Assembly: GCF_007713735.2 (NCBI RefSeq)
Contig: NZ_VMNW02000041.1
Coordinates: 1 to 64,000, forward strand
Reading direction: 5' to 3'
DNA from: Amycolatopsis acidicola
GTDB taxonomy: Bacteria; Actinomycetota; Actinomycetes; Mycobacteriales; Pseudonocardiaceae
Length of the DNA stretch: 64,000 bases
The notes beneath the pieces were generated by a model. That model saw nothing but the letters and a program-made list of their open reading frames with translations, did no database searches and had not been told where the DNA came from. Every line of letters starts with the position of its first letter. Position 1 is the stretch's first letter. A program made the translations under genes and the position numbers. Positions 1 to 7,256 of this stretch are shown piece after piece.

Positions 1-1
1 C

Positions 2-137
2 GGTGGGGCGGCTCGCTTCGCGTTGCCGGGTGGCGGTTTGGGTGCGTGGTGGGGTGGCTTGCGTTGCGTTGCCGGGTGGCGGTTGGTGCCGTGGTCGGTG
101 GGGTGGCTCGCTTCGCGTTGCCGGGTGGCGGTGTTGT
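2..137. repeat. Three tandem copies of a GC-rich repeat
   Basis: Three near-identical units of about 36-40 bases begin at 2, 48 and 97, each with the core GCTTCGCGTTGCCGGGTGGC or a close variant (the second unit has two changes). The repeat lies just downstream of the methyltransferase stop codon, and a fourth, diverged copy sits at 30329-30364. Short reading frames through it only spell low-complexity peptides, so I treat it as noncoding. It may continue upstream of the window. Confidence 0.8.
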
Positions 138-148
138 GCGGTGCGGAG

Positions 149-901
149 TCAGCCCGGCTCGCGTTTCCGTGCCTCGATCAAGAATCGGTACGAGTGCGCG
201 ACGAATGGGCCCTCGGCCTGAATCCGTTGGTGCAGCTGCAAAAGCCGCTCCCGGTAGCGCTCGGCGGAGAAGTCCGGCACCGTCCACAGCACCTTCCGCA
301 GGAAGTGCACCACGGCGCCGACATCCCCGAACTCCACGCGCAGCGCCGCCTCCCGCAGGTCGACCACCTCGAGCCCCGTGGCCTCCGCCTGCTCGACGGC
401 GCGGCGCGGGCTGCGCGCCTGGCTGACCGGTTGCGGGCCCATCATGAAGTCGATCAGCTCCTGGTTCGAACCGGCGCCGACCTGTTGCGAGAAGTACGTA
501 CCGCCCGGAGCGAGCACGCGGCTGATCTCCGGCCACGCCGCCACCACCGGATGCCGGCTGGTCACCAGATCGAACGTGCCGTCGCGAAACGGGAGGGTGT
601 CCTCCGCCGCGCGCGCGACGCGGCCACCCATCGGGTCGAGATTCCGTTGCGCCACAATGGCATTCGGGGGCCAGGCCTCGGTGGCGGCGAGCCGGGCCGG
701 TGGCTTCGGGATGCTCGCCACGACCTCGCCGCCACCGGTCTGCACGTCGAGCGCCACCTTCGCCCGCGCCATCCGCTCGCCCAGCAATCCGGCGTAACCC
801 CACGGCGGACGCTCCTCGCTGGCGCGGCCCTCGAACCAGGAGAAATCCCAGCCCGCCAGCGGCATGGCCTCCCCTTCGGCGACGAGTTCGTCGAAGGTCA
901 T
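149..901 (-). CDS. Class I SAM-dependent methyltransferase
   Basis: A 250-residue protein with the Rossmann methyltransferase layout: motif I as ALDVQTGGGE near residue 55, an acidic strand-2 equivalent (QRNLDPMGG), DTLPFRDGTFDLVTSRH as motif IV, and EISRVLAPGGTYFSQQ as the post-motif LxPGG element. The family methylates small molecules or cofactors; the substrate cannot be told. The ATG at 901 is preceded by GGAG with a 5-base gap and overlaps the stop of the upstream TetR gene by 4 bp (ATGA), so the two are translationally coupled and the enzyme is probably controlled by that repressor. Longer upstream reading in this frame runs through the TetR gene and is rejected. Confidence 0.85.
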   Translation of the reverse strand: MTFDELVAEGEAMPLAGWDFSWFEGRASEERPPWGYAGLLGERMARAKVALDVQTGGGEVVASIPKPPARLAATEAWPPNAIVAQRNLDPMGGRVARAAEDTLPFRDGTFDLVTSRHPVVAAWPEISRVLAPGGTYFSQQVGAGSNQELIDFMMGPQPVSQARSPRRAVEQAEATGLEVVDLREAALRVEFGDVGAVVHFLRKVLWTVPDFSAERYRERLLQLHQRIQAEGPFVAHSYRFLIEARKREPG

Positions 902-1464
902 CGGCACTCCAGGGCGTCCACGATGAGGTCGAGCAACCGCTTGGTCTGGTCCGGGGTGTCGTTGTCCGCGGTGGACAGCAGCGCGCCGAAGATCATCGCG
1001 GTGACGTCCTCGGGCCGCACGTCGGAACGCAGCGAGCCCGCCCGCGCACCCGCTTCGAGGATCGTGCCGATCGCCGCGGTGATCCGTTCCTTCGTGGGTT
1101 TCGTGATGCGGCCGGACGACCAGCCGGCACGGAGCGTGTCGAGAAACCCGTGCTTCACCGCGACGAACTGCGCGTAGCGGTCCATCCAGGCGCGGAGCGC
1201 GGCGTCCGGCGCCAGCTTCCCGAGCAGCTCGGCCGGGCTCGCGGTGACGGCGTCCAGCTCCGAGGCGTAGACGGCTTCGATGAGCGCCTCGCGGGTGGGG
1301 AAGTGGCGGTACAGCGTGCCGATCCCGACGCCCGCCTCGCGCGCGATGTGCTCCAGCGGGATGGCGTTGTCCGCCCTGGCGAACGCGTCCCGCGCGACCG
1401 CGACCAGGCGGTCCCGGTTGCGGCGCGCGTCGGCCCGCAGGGGACGATCGGCTGCCTGACTCAA
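898..1464 (-). CDS. TetR-family transcriptional regulator
   Basis: A 188-residue TetR repressor. The N-terminal helix-turn-helix covers about residues 12-58, with AREAGVGIGTLYRHFPTREA as recognition helix region, followed by a helical ligand domain. The start is a TTG at 1464: an in-frame TAG lies shortly upstream and GGAGG stands 9 bases before it. That ribosome site lies inside a palindrome that is probably the repressor's own operator. The gene is divergent from an aldo-keto reductase and overlaps the methyltransferase start. TetR regulators so placed usually repress themselves and the divergent gene; ligand unknown. Confidence 0.88.
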   Translation of the reverse strand: MSQAADRPLRADARRNRDRLVAVARDAFARADNAIPLEHIAREAGVGIGTLYRHFPTREALIEAVYASELDAVTASPAELLGKLAPDAALRAWMDRYAQFVAVKHGFLDTLRAGWSSGRITKPTKERITAAIGTILEAGARAGSLRSDVRPEDVTAMIFGALLSTADNDTPDQTKRLLDLIVDALECR

Positions 1465-1516
1465 GCGGAGGCACCTCCGTTTGTGCTAGTGTCGGTTATG
1501 CGGAACCACCTCCGCT
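1464..1516. promoter_or_regulatory. Two TetR-type operators in divergent promoter
   Basis: Two related palindromes share the half-site AAGCGGAGG: CGGAGG-CA-CCTCCG at 1466-1479 (perfect arms) and TGCGGAACCACCTCCGCTT at 1499-1517 (one good arm, one degenerate). Centres are about 35 bp apart. The first overlaps the TetR ribosome-binding site and the second lies between the TetR gene and the aldo-keto reductase ATG. Operator function is inferred. Confidence 0.6.
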
Positions 1517-1548
1517 TAGCCCATTCTTCCACAGGCAGGACATTTCCG

Positions 1549-2490
1549 ATGGCCGCTGGCACTCCCTCCTCCGACACCACAGCCACGGGCGCGCCGCGCC
1601 CCGGTGGCCCCGGCGCCTTCGCCGGGCGCACCGTCTCCCGCGTCGGCTACGGGGCGATGCAGATCAGCCGGCTCACCGAAGACCGCGCCGGGGCGATCGC
1701 GTTGCTGCGCCGCGCCGTCGAGCTGGGCGTGGACCACGTCGACACCGCCGAGTTCTACGGCTTCGGGTTCGTCAACGAGGTCCTCCGCGACGGCCTCCGC
1801 CCCGACGACGACGTGCTCGTGGTCAGCAAGGTCGGCGCCACCCCGAACCCGGGCGGCAGACTTCCGCTGCGCACGGCGCAAAAGCCTGAGGAGCTGCGCG
1901 CGAGTGTCGAGGACAACCTGCGCAGCCTGGGCATGGACCAGGTCCCGGTGGTGAACCTGCGCCGCACCGACCACGGGCCCGGCGTGAAGGCCGAGGGCGA
2001 CCAGGTGGTCGATCTCGACGACCAGCTCGCCACCATGATCGCGCTGCGCGACGAGGGCAAGATCGGCGCGATCGGGCTCAGCAGCGTCAGCCTCGACGTG
2101 CTGCGCCGGTCGCTCCCCGCGGGCATCGTCTGCGTGCAGAACGCCTACAGCCTCGTGGCCCGCGAGGACGAGGAAATGCTTGCGCTGTGCGAGAAGGAAG
2201 GCATCGCGTGGGTGCCGTACTTTCCGCTCGGCGGCGCGTTCCCCACCATGCCGAAGGTGACCGACGAGCCCGCCGTCGTCGCCGCGGCGGAGTCGCTCGG
2301 CTGCACCCCCGCGCAGGTCGGCCTCGCCTGGCTGCTGCGGCATTCGCGGAACACGCACCTCATCGCGGGCACCGCGGACGCCGGTCACCTGGAGGCCAAC
2401 ATCGCCGCCGGCCGGATCGAGCTGGACGACGCGACGGTCGCGGCGCTCGACGCCGTCCCGTCGCGTTCGGCGCAGGTGCCGCTCGGCTGA
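1549..2490 (+). CDS. Aldo-keto reductase, NAD(P)H-dependent
   Basis: A 313-residue (beta/alpha)8 aldo-keto reductase. VDTAEFYGFGFVNEVL carries the catalytic Asp and Tyr, VSKVG the Lys, and GLSSVS plus the C-terminal LIAGTADAGHLEAN segment the nicotinamide-cofactor pocket. The family usually has a His at the end of strand 4; here the stretch reads VVNLRRTDHGPG, so the position appears to be Arg, as in some actinobacterial AKRs of the VNLR type. An upstream in-frame ATG at 1498 has no ribosome site, so 1549 is preferred. Divergent from the TetR gene and probably its target; substrate unknown. Confidence 0.85.
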   Translation: MAAGTPSSDTTATGAPRPGGPGAFAGRTVSRVGYGAMQISRLTEDRAGAIALLRRAVELGVDHVDTAEFYGFGFVNEVLRDGLRPDDDVLVVSKVGATPNPGGRLPLRTAQKPEELRASVEDNLRSLGMDQVPVVNLRRTDHGPGVKAEGDQVVDLDDQLATMIALRDEGKIGAIGLSSVSLDVLRRSLPAGIVCVQNAYSLVAREDEEMLALCEKEGIAWVPYFPLGGAFPTMPKVTDEPAVVAAAESLGCTPAQVGLAWLLRHSRNTHLIAGTADAGHLEANIAAGRIELDDATVAALDAVPSRSAQVPLG

Positions 2491-2616
2491 GCGCCACCCG
2501 TCCGGCGGCGTACCCGGCACGAAGGGCGAAACCCGGCTGCCCCATCCGTGGGGTGGCCGCGCGCATCCGTGTGACGTGCGATGACAGGGGCCAGGCCGGG
2601 AGATCATCGTTGAGAG

Positions 2617-3612
2617 ATGGCGGACCTGGAGGAGCTCGCCGGGGCGCTGCTCGTCCAGTGCCGTCCCTCGGAAGCCCGCGCGGCGGCCGAGGTCGCCGGC
2701 GCGCACGCCGCCGGTCTCGTGCTCACGGCCGGGAACCCGGAGCCCGTGGTCGAAGACCTGCGCGCGGGCGGGTTCACCGGCCCTATCCTGTGCGACGCTG
2801 GGCGCTACTCCGGCTCCCGGCGGATCCCGGCGTCCCGCGGCATCCGGCAGGCGTGGGTGCGCCGCCAGCACGCGCTCGGCCTCGTCGCGCTGACCGACTC
2901 CGGGTACCTCGCCCCGCGAGACCTTCGTGGCCTGCGCACGATCCTGCGCCCGGCCCGCGAGCTGGAACCGCCGGTGATCGCGATGCTGCCGATGGCGGCG
3001 CGCTGGTTCGCCACCGACGCGATCGTCGACACGCTCCTGCGCGAGATCGACCGGGCAGGCGTGCCGGTGGCCGTCGCGATCGAACACCGCCGGGACCCGT
3101 TCGGCGCCCAGTACGTCCTGCGCGGCTGGCTGCGCCTGGTGAAGTCGGCGACCGTGCCCGTGCTGTTGTTGCGCTCCAACGTTTCCGCGCTCGGCGCCCT
3201 GTGCCACGGCGCGCACGCGGCCGCCGTCGGCACCAGCAGTTCCCTGCGCCGCCTGCACCCGCTCGCGCCGTACAACCAGCCGCCACCGCCGGGCGTTTCC
3301 GCCTTCGTGACGCCGTTGCTGGGCTATCACCGGCTCGAAACGCTCGCGCGGATCCCGGAGCTGAGCGAACTCTGGAAATGCGAATGCCCGGTCTGCTCCG
3401 GCCGCACGCCCGGGGCGCGGGAGGCGTTCCGGCATTCGCTGCACGCCCAGCTCCGGCTCCGCGGCGGGCTGCACGGCACCGCCTGGCACGAACGATGTGG
3501 TCAGGCGCTTTTCCTGCACCAGCGGATGACCGAGGCGATCCCCGGCTGGCGGCCACCCGACGGCGTGCGCAGCTGGTACCAGGTCACGGCGACGCCGGAG
3601 CCGGCGAACTGA
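2617..3612 (+). CDS. TGT-superfamily-like protein with Zn site
   Basis: A 331-residue protein I do not recognise as a named family, but with hallmarks of tRNA-guanine transglycosylases (base-exchange TIM barrels). C255-E-C257-P-V-C260 followed by H286 gives C-x-C-x2-C-x25-H, exactly the spacing of the TGT structural zinc site. VALTDSGYLAPRD around D94 resembles the TGT TDSGGFQ segment with its catalytic Asp, and AAAVGTSSSLRRL looks like a late barrel strand and loop. The TGT motif with the second catalytic Asp (DCVxPTR) is not visible. Length is near that of bacterial TGT (about 370). It stands alone; its end overlaps the convergent yidC by 29 bp. Enzymatic activity is unproven and the family call is inference. 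Confidence 0.55.
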   Translation: MADLEELAGALLVQCRPSEARAAAEVAGAHAAGLVLTAGNPEPVVEDLRAGGFTGPILCDAGRYSGSRRIPASRGIRQAWVRRQHALGLVALTDSGYLAPRDLRGLRTILRPARELEPPVIAMLPMAARWFATDAIVDTLLREIDRAGVPVAVAIEHRRDPFGAQYVLRGWLRLVKSATVPVLLLRSNVSALGALCHGAHAAAVGTSSSLRRLHPLAPYNQPPPPGVSAFVTPLLGYHRLETLARIPELSELWKCECPVCSGRTPGAREAFRHSLHAQLRLRGGLHGTAWHERCGQALFLHQRMTEAIPGWRPPDGVRSWYQVTATPEPAN

Positions 3613-4354
3613 ACCTGTCGCGCAGCACCCAGGTCTGGCCCAGCGTCCACAGGTTCTGCGCGAGGAAGTACAGCAACACCCCCAGCGGCAACGGGAAGAA
3701 CGAGCCGGAGACCAGCACGCCCAGCGGCGCCAGGTACACCAGCGCCTTCGTGATCGACGGCGCTTCCGCCTGGCGGCGCAGGGAGATCTTCATGCTGACG
3801 AACGTCGCGAGGCTCGTCAGGAGCATCAGCGGGATGCCGACCGCGAGCATGTGCGCGTGATCGGTGCCGAACGTGGCGAGCTGCGACGCCGGCTGGCTGA
3901 GCCAGTTCCCCAGCCTCGCGCCGAAAATGTCGGCCCGCACGAACGAAAGCACGCCCTGCCGGTCGAACACGAAGTTGCTCCGCGCGTCGGGATGGAAGTC
4001 CCGCAACACCGTGTACAGGCAGAAGAACACCGGGAGCTGCACCAGGGACATCAGGCAGCTGCCCACCGGGTTCACGCCCAGTTCCTTCATTTCCGCGCTG
4101 AGCCGTTGCGGATCGTTCCGGTGTTTTTCGCGCAGTTCCTTGATGCGCGGGGCGGCCTCGCGCATCTTGGCGGCAGCGCGCAGCTGGCTCAGCGTGGGTT
4201 TCAGCAGCAGCGCCCGCAGGGTGAAGACGAGGAAGAACACGGCCAGCGCCCAGGCGAAGCCGTTGTCCGGGCCGAGCAGGAAACCGAAGACCTGGTGCCA
4301 GAGCCAGAGAATGGCCGACACGGGGAAGAGCAGGAAATCGAACACGAGCAGCAC
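3584..4354 (-). CDS. yidC: YidC/Oxa1-family membrane protein insertase
   Basis: A 256-residue short YidC without the large periplasmic P1 domain, as in Gram-positive bacteria. The Oxa1 core is clear: a hydrophobic N-terminus, FFLVFTLRALLLKP carrying the conserved hydrophilic-groove Arg, a charged cytoplasmic coiled region (RIKELREKHRNDPQRL), then SCLMSLVQLPVFFCLYTVL and further membrane segments. It inserts proteins into the cytoplasmic membrane. The GTG at 4354 is very close to its GGAG; the in-frame GTG at 4345 has a better gap. Actinomycetes keep the essential yidC near oriC, so this is probably a secondary paralogue. It is preceded by a small membrane-protein gene on the same strand. Confidence 0.9.
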   Translation of the reverse strand: MLLVFDFLLFPVSAILWLWHQVFGFLLGPDNGFAWALAVFFLVFTLRALLLKPTLSQLRAAAKMREAAPRIKELREKHRNDPQRLSAEMKELGVNPVGSCLMSLVQLPVFFCLYTVLRDFHPDARSNFVFDRQGVLSFVRADIFGARLGNWLSQPASQLATFGTDHAHMLAVGIPLMLLTSLATFVSMKISLRRQAEAPSITKALVYLAPLGVLVSGSFFPLPLGVLLYFLAQNLWTLGQTWVLRDRFSSPAPASP

Positions 4355-4419
4355 TCCGTATGCCGAAGAGGAAAAGGACAGGCGGCAGCGGCTGCGCGGT
4401 GACGCAGAGAGGGAAGTGC

Positions 4420-4752
4420 TTACGCAGCCGCGAAAACGGCTGTGGGTGCTCGTGGCCTGGAGCGGCCGGGGGCGTTCGGGTCACGCAGGCGGAGGAAAGC
4501 CGCCTGCCGGGCGCGCACGCCCAGCCCGACCGCTCGCCCGCGCACCGGCCCGGAGACCGGATCCAGTTGCGGCGCGGCGAGACAGACGAGCAGGATCGCC
4601 GCCGCCCCGGCCGCGAGCAGCGCGGGCAGGGCCAGCGGGGTGGTGGTCAGCAGCTGCAGCAGGGGCAGCGCGGACAGCAGGGCCGGGACGAGAAAGGCCA
4701 GCAGCCACCTCATCCGCAGCGCGGAGCTCCCCGGTTCGACCACGTCCGCCAC
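4420..4752 (-). CDS. Small two-helix membrane protein, DUF6412-like
   Basis: About 110 residues: a short N-terminus, two hydrophobic helices (WLLAFLVPALLSALPLLQLL and LALPALLAAGAAAILLVCLA), then a basic Arg-rich tail. It sits 65 bp upstream of the secondary yidC on the same strand. Small proteins of this form beside short YidC paralogues in actinobacteria have been called DUF6412; I assign that from memory of layout, not a search. No convincing ribosome site precedes the GTG at 4752, so the true start may be a few codons later. Confidence 0.55.
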   Translation of the reverse strand: MADVVEPGSSALRMRWLLAFLVPALLSALPLLQLLTTTPLALPALLAAGAAAILLVCLAAPQLDPVSGPVRGRAVGLGVRARQAAFLRLRDPNAPGRSRPRAPTAVFAAA

Positions 4753-4820
4753 GATAGCGCGTCCGATGAGTTTCCGGTCGCGTGCTGGTCCATCCTGGCA
4801 ACGACGGAAAGGCGGGGAAG

Positions 4821-5966
4821 ATGACCGATCTGCGGGCGCTGCTCGACCGGTACGTGGCCGACGGGACCGTGCCGGGCGCGGTCGCCCTGGTCGCGCGGGG
4901 TGAGCACACCGAGGTGGCCGCCGTGGGGTCCGCCGACGTGGAGGGCACCGCGCCGATGGCCCGGGACTCGATCTTCCGCTTCGCCTCGATCACGAAGGAA
5001 GCCGTCTCGGCGGTGGCGATGATGCTCGTCGAGGACGGCGTCCTGCGCCTGGACGACCGCATCGACCGCCGGCTCCCGGAGCTGGCCTCGCCGAGGGTGG
5101 TGCGCACGCCGAGGAGCCCGGTCGACGACGTGGTCCCGGCGAACCGGCCGATCACCGTGCTCGACGTGCTCAGCTCGCGGATGGGCTACGGCTTCCCCTC
5201 GGATTTCACGCTGCCCGCCGTGCAGCCGCTGTTCGACGAAGTGCAGGCCGACGGCCGCAACCCCCAGAACTTCCCGCCGCCCGACGAGTGGCTCACGAAG
5301 CTCGCCCGCATCCCGATGCTGTATCAGCCGGGGGAAGCGTGGCTGTACAACACTTCCTACGACGTGCTCGGCGTGCTGCTGGAGCGGGCCAGTGGCTCCT
5401 CGCTGCCGGACCTCATGGCCGAGCGGCTGTTCGAACCGCTGGGCATGGCCGACACCGGCTTCGTAGTCCCGGCGGCGAAGCGCGGCAGGTTCACCAGCTT
5501 CTACCGGGTGCGTGAGGACGGCGGGCTGGAGCTGTCCGACGCGCCGGACGGGCAGTGGAGCACCCTGCCCGCGTTCGCGTCGGGCGCGGGCGGGCTGGTG
5601 GGCACCGTCGACGACTGGCTCCGCTTCTCGCGGATGCTGCTCGCCGAAGGCACGGCCGGAGGCCGGCGGCTGCTGTCGGCGGAATCGGTGCGGCAGCTGG
5701 TGACCAACCACCTCAGCCGCGCCGACCGGGAGTCCTCGGCACTGTTCCTCGAAGGCCACGGCTGGGGTTTCGGCGGTTCGGTCGACGTCGCCACCACCGA
5801 GCCCGGCAACGAACCGGGCCGCTACGGCTGGGTCGGCGGCACCGGCACGTCGGCGCACCTGGTGCCGGGCGCGGAGGCGGTGAGCATCCTGCTGACCCAG
5901 GTGGCCATGGCCGGCCCGGCCGCGCCGAAGATCATGCGCGACTTCTGGGTGTACGCCGCGCGCTGA
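4821..5966 (+). CDS. Serine hydrolase, class C beta-lactamase family
   Basis: A 381-residue protein of the beta-lactamase/transpeptidase-like fold (EstB and DD-peptidase relatives). The nucleophile motif SxxK is SITK in FRFASITKEAV near residue 57, the Tyr motif is YNTSYDVLG, and the third motif region is GWVGGTGTSAH. No signal peptide is visible, so it should be cytoplasmic and more likely an esterase than a resistance enzyme. The ATG at 4821 has AAAGGCGGGGAAG before it; an in-frame ATG at 4782 is less well placed. It ends in a hairpin shared with the convergent DUF2277 gene. Confidence 0.88.
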   Translation: MTDLRALLDRYVADGTVPGAVALVARGEHTEVAAVGSADVEGTAPMARDSIFRFASITKEAVSAVAMMLVEDGVLRLDDRIDRRLPELASPRVVRTPRSPVDDVVPANRPITVLDVLSSRMGYGFPSDFTLPAVQPLFDEVQADGRNPQNFPPPDEWLTKLARIPMLYQPGEAWLYNTSYDVLGVLLERASGSSLPDLMAERLFEPLGMADTGFVVPAAKRGRFTSFYRVREDGGLELSDAPDGQWSTLPAFASGAGGLVGTVDDWLRFSRMLLAEGTAGGRRLLSAESVRQLVTNHLSRADRESSALFLEGHGWGFGGSVDVATTEPGNEPGRYGWVGGTGTSAHLVPGAEAVSILLTQVAMAGPAAPKIMRDFWVYAAR

Positions 5967-5988
5967 ACAGTCCGTTGTGGACGGTTCA
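5964..5988. terminator. Bidirectional hairpin containing both stop codons
   Basis: TGAACAGTCC (5964-5973) pairs with GGACGGTTCA (5979-5988), with one mismatch, around the 5-base loop GTTGT. The two convergent genes end inside the stem: the TGA of the serine hydrolase is its first three bases and the TGA of DUF2277 its last three. A shared terminator is likely, although there is no T-tract. Confidence 0.6.
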
Positions 5989-6258
5989 GCGGCCCTGTTT
6001 CGCCATCCGGGCACGGACTTCCGGGCGCCGCAGCGGGGGCACGGTCGTCGGTGGCTGCTTGCGGGCCGGCAGCTCGCCGAGCAGCCGCGCGGTGATCGTG
6101 GCGATCTCCGCGACCGCGGCCTCGAAGGGCTCGCGGGTGGCGTCGGACAGGGTCTGCACCCCGGTCACTTTGCGTACGTACTGGCGGGCGGCCGCCTCGA
6201 TCTCCTCGGCGGTGGCCGAGGGCTCCAGCCCCCGCAGGACGGTGATGTTCCGGCACAT
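5986..6258 (-). CDS. DUF2277 family protein
   Basis: A 90-residue protein beginning MCRNITVLRGLEPSATAEEI, the typical N-terminus of DUF2277, with a conserved Cys at position 2. The family is common in actinobacteria and has no established function; the body is helical (ARQYVRKVTGVQTLSDAT) and the C-terminus basic. It stands alone, convergent with the serine hydrolase, with both stop codons in one hairpin. Confidence 0.85.
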   Translation of the reverse strand: MCRNITVLRGLEPSATAEEIEAAARQYVRKVTGVQTLSDATREPFEAAVAEIATITARLLGELPARKQPPTTVPPLRRPEVRARMAKQGR

Positions 6259-6342
6259 ACCCCACAGCGTAGCCGTGCTCCGGGGCAGAGGCGCCGGTCA
6301 GCAGGTCGAAGCCCCCTCACAGCCGTGCCGGCCCGGCACTGT

Positions 6343-7002
6343 CTACTGTGGAACGTCGGTCTCCCGTAGCGCGGTGACGACGCTGCCGAGGTGACGCCGG
6401 ACCGCGCGCTCCGCGCCCTCCGGGCTGCGCGCGCACAGTTCGTCGATGATGGCCAGGTGCTCGGGCAGCGAAACCTGCGGGCGGCCGGGCCGCAGCGCCA
6501 GCCGGAAAGCGTGCCTTACGTTGCGGGCGCGCAGGTTCACGAGCACCTCGGCGGCCACGGCCTGCGCGCCGATGTCGCGAATCCGGTCGTGCAAAGCGGA
6601 ATTGAGCTGCGAGTAGGTCATCACCTCGCCGCCGCGGACCGCGTCCTCCATGCGACGGCCCAGTTCGCGCAGCTCGGCTATCTCCGCGTCGGTGATGCGC
6701 TCGGCCGCCTTCGCCGCGCAGAGGCCCTCGACCACCATCCGCACCTCGGTGATCGCGATCGCTTCGGCGAGGGTCACCTGCCGCACCCGCGCGCCGCGGT
6801 TCGCGATCCGCTCGACGATGCCCTGATGGCTCAGGTCGACCAGCGCCGCGCGCACCACGCCGCGGGTGGTGCCGAACAGCTCGCTCAGCTCCGCTTCCAC
6901 GAGCCGCTGGCCGGGGGCGAAATCCCCCGCCACGATGGCGGACCTGAGTCTTTCGGCGACGTCGCCGGGATCCGCCGCGCCTTCGCGTGCGCTGGTACTC
7001 AC
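6343..7002 (-). CDS. GntR-family regulator, FCD subfamily
   Basis: A 219-residue regulator. The winged helix covers about residues 15-75 (GDFAPGQRLVEAELSELFG, then TRGVVRAALVDLSHQGIVER), and the all-helical C-terminal FCD ligand domain follows, with Asp/His positions such as LNSALHDRIRDIG and SLPEHLAIIDELC that can bind metal. Start chosen at the GTG at 7002, with GGAG 5 bases before it; the longer frame back to 7140 crosses the promoter. Divergent from the ABC importer at 7257-10688 and probably its regulator. FCD regulators sense small organic acids; the ligand is unknown. Confidence 0.87.
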   Translation of the reverse strand: MSTSAREGAADPGDVAERLRSAIVAGDFAPGQRLVEAELSELFGTTRGVVRAALVDLSHQGIVERIANRGARVRQVTLAEAIAITEVRMVVEGLCAAKAAERITDAEIAELRELGRRMEDAVRGGEVMTYSQLNSALHDRIRDIGAQAVAAEVLVNLRARNVRHAFRLALRPGRPQVSLPEHLAIIDELCARSPEGAERAVRRHLGSVVTALRETDVPQ

Positions 7003-7057
7003 GTGGGCTCCTAGGTGTCGTGACCCGGGGTCCCGTGAGCGTAAACCGCGAACGAAA

Positions 7058-7177
7058 TTGTGCACAACATCCCGGCCCGGCCCGGCGTTCGACGGGATTT
7101 CGTGGGATTTTCCCCGGATCGGCCCCGCGGATCTCGCCAATTTTTGTGCGCGGGATTGGCTTCACAATTGTTCACAA
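7058..7177. promoter_or_regulatory. Two GntR-type operators TTGTnCACAA
   Basis: TTGTGCACAA (7058-7067) and TTGTTCACAA (7168-7177) are matching palindromes in the divergent gap between the FCD regulator and the importer. The second lies in a run rich in CACAAT just before a possible -10 (TGTAAC, 7182-7187) for the importer. TTGTnCACAA resembles operators of FCD-type GntR proteins; binding is inferred. Confidence 0.6.
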
Positions 7178-7256
7178 TCGCTGTAACCTCCGTCACGATC
7201 TGTCGGACCGCAACGCTGCGCGACACGGGTGGCGCGCACTCTCCCAAGGAGTCCCC

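Noticed and set aside
1-145. CRISPR-like array
   Set aside because: Units are long, adjacent and imperfect; there are no unique spacers and no cas genes.
4782-4820. Earlier start of the serine hydrolase
   Set aside because: The ATG at 4821 has a far better ribosome site and gives the usual family N-terminus.
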